Source of the DNA: Candidatus Omnitrophota bacterium
Lineage (GTDB): Bacteria > Omnitrophota > Gorgyraeia > Duberdicusellales > 4484-171
Length of the DNA stretch: 5,065 nt
Reading direction: 5' to 3'
NCBI GenBank assembly: GCA_030631705.1
Contig: DAOVKQ010000069.1
Coordinates: 1 to 5,065, forward strand
Part shown: positions 4,865-5,065 of the stretch, one piece after another
Numbering within the stretch: the stretch's first letter is position 1
Layout of the letters: the number at the start of each line of letters is the position of its first letter
Made by a program: the position numbers and the translations under genes
Notes under the pieces: generated by a model
Seen by the model: the letters and a program-made list of their open reading frames with translations, nothing else
Told to the model about the DNA's origin: nothing
Database searches by the model: none

Positions 4865-4884
4865 AGAATTTTGAATTCTCCTCC
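4865..4884 (-). promoter_or_regulatory. Distant Shine-Dalgarno site with intervening hairpin (DUF62 gene)
   Basis: The minus strand reads GGAGGAG (4884-4878). GGAGG (4884-4880) is separated from the ATG at 4864 by exactly 15 bases, which are a 6-bp inverted repeat, AGAATT-CAA-AATTCT. The spacing is too long for normal initiation, but folding of the AT-rich hairpin would bring the site next to the start codon. No alternative start fits the family N-terminus. Confidence 0.5.
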
Positions 4885-4888
4885 AGCT

Positions 4889-5065
4889 TTACGCCAAAAA
4901 ATTTCCTTTTTCCCGGTAACGTTCGGTAACCTTAATTATCTTATTCATCATATCAACGACAGAAGAAGGATGCTTTCCTACGGCGGTTTCTCCGGAAAGA
5001 AGAAGATGTGTCGCTCCGTCTAAAATAGCGTTAGTAACATCGCTTACTTCGGCGCGGGTAGGGAG
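4889..5065 (-). CDS. pyk: Pyruvate kinase, 3' end (partial)
   Basis: The last 58 codons of a gene enter from the right edge; codon phase starts at 5065 and the TAA stop is at 4891-4889. The peptide contains [17 protein letters not shown] (2-18) and [20 protein letters not shown] (21-40). These are unmistakable pyruvate kinase A-domain sequences; the enzyme makes pyruvate and ATP from phosphoenolpyruvate in glycolysis. The protein ends only about 28 residues after GETAVG ([11 protein letters not shown], then stop). The usual C-terminal allosteric domain of about 110-120 residues is therefore missing. The next gene begins 24 bases later, so there is no room for a frameshifted remnant. Either this is a naturally short pyruvate kinase, or the domain was deleted. 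The N-terminal part lies outside the window. Confidence 0.93.
   Translation of the reverse strand, partial: LPTRAEVSDVTNAILDGATHLLLSGETAVGKHPSSVVDMMNKIIKVTERYREKGNFLA

Overview
The window is a gene-dense piece of a moderately AT-rich bacterial chromosome. Every convincing protein gene lies on the minus strand, so transcription runs from high to low coordinates. In that order the genes are: the 3' end of pyruvate kinase (pyk), a SAM hydroxide adenosyltransferase (DUF62), the phosphopantothenate-cysteine ligase coaB, a gap of about 610 bases, the 4'-phosphopantothenoylcysteine decarboxylase coaC, rmuC, a DUF167/YggU protein and pgeF (YfiH family). All are ordinary housekeeping families. No phage, toxin-antitoxin, CRISPR or transposase gene is visible. 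The organism cannot be named from sequence alone. Separate coaB and coaC genes, purine-rich Shine-Dalgarno sites and intergenic arrays of about 7-bp words suggest an uncultured candidate-phylum bacterium, possibly Omnitrophota-like; this is a weak inference.

Region by region: 1-174 holds a short array of CAAAATG-like words and an intrinsic terminator that closes the pgeF operon. 175-2806 is a tightly packed four-gene unit (coaC-rmuC-DUF167-pgeF) with a 10-base gap, an ATGA overlap and a 14-base overlap. It has a good sigma70-like promoter at 2928-2956. 2807-3418 is the only long stretch without a clear gene, and it is unusually structured. It carries two heptamer-word arrays, a 5'-UTR inverted repeat, a plus-strand intrinsic-terminator-like hairpin, a 12-base direct repeat spaced exactly 100 bases apart, a possible 39-codon ORF, and a nested imperfect palindrome of about 158 bases (3162-3319) with about 50 base pairs. 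3419-4864 holds coaB and the DUF62 gene. 4889-5065 is the end of pyk.

Functionally, CoaB and CoaC catalyse consecutive steps of coenzyme A synthesis: ligation of cysteine to 4'-phosphopantothenate, then decarboxylation. In most bacteria they are one fused CoaBC protein with the decarboxylase first. Here they are separate, in reversed order, and kept apart by the repeat-rich spacer. PgeF is linked to peptidoglycan precursor quality control, RmuC to DNA rearrangement control, and DUF62 to SAM hydrolysis. The points most worth following are the palindromic element between coaB and coaC, the split and reversed coaB/coaC, and a pyruvate kinase that ends without its usual C-terminal domain.
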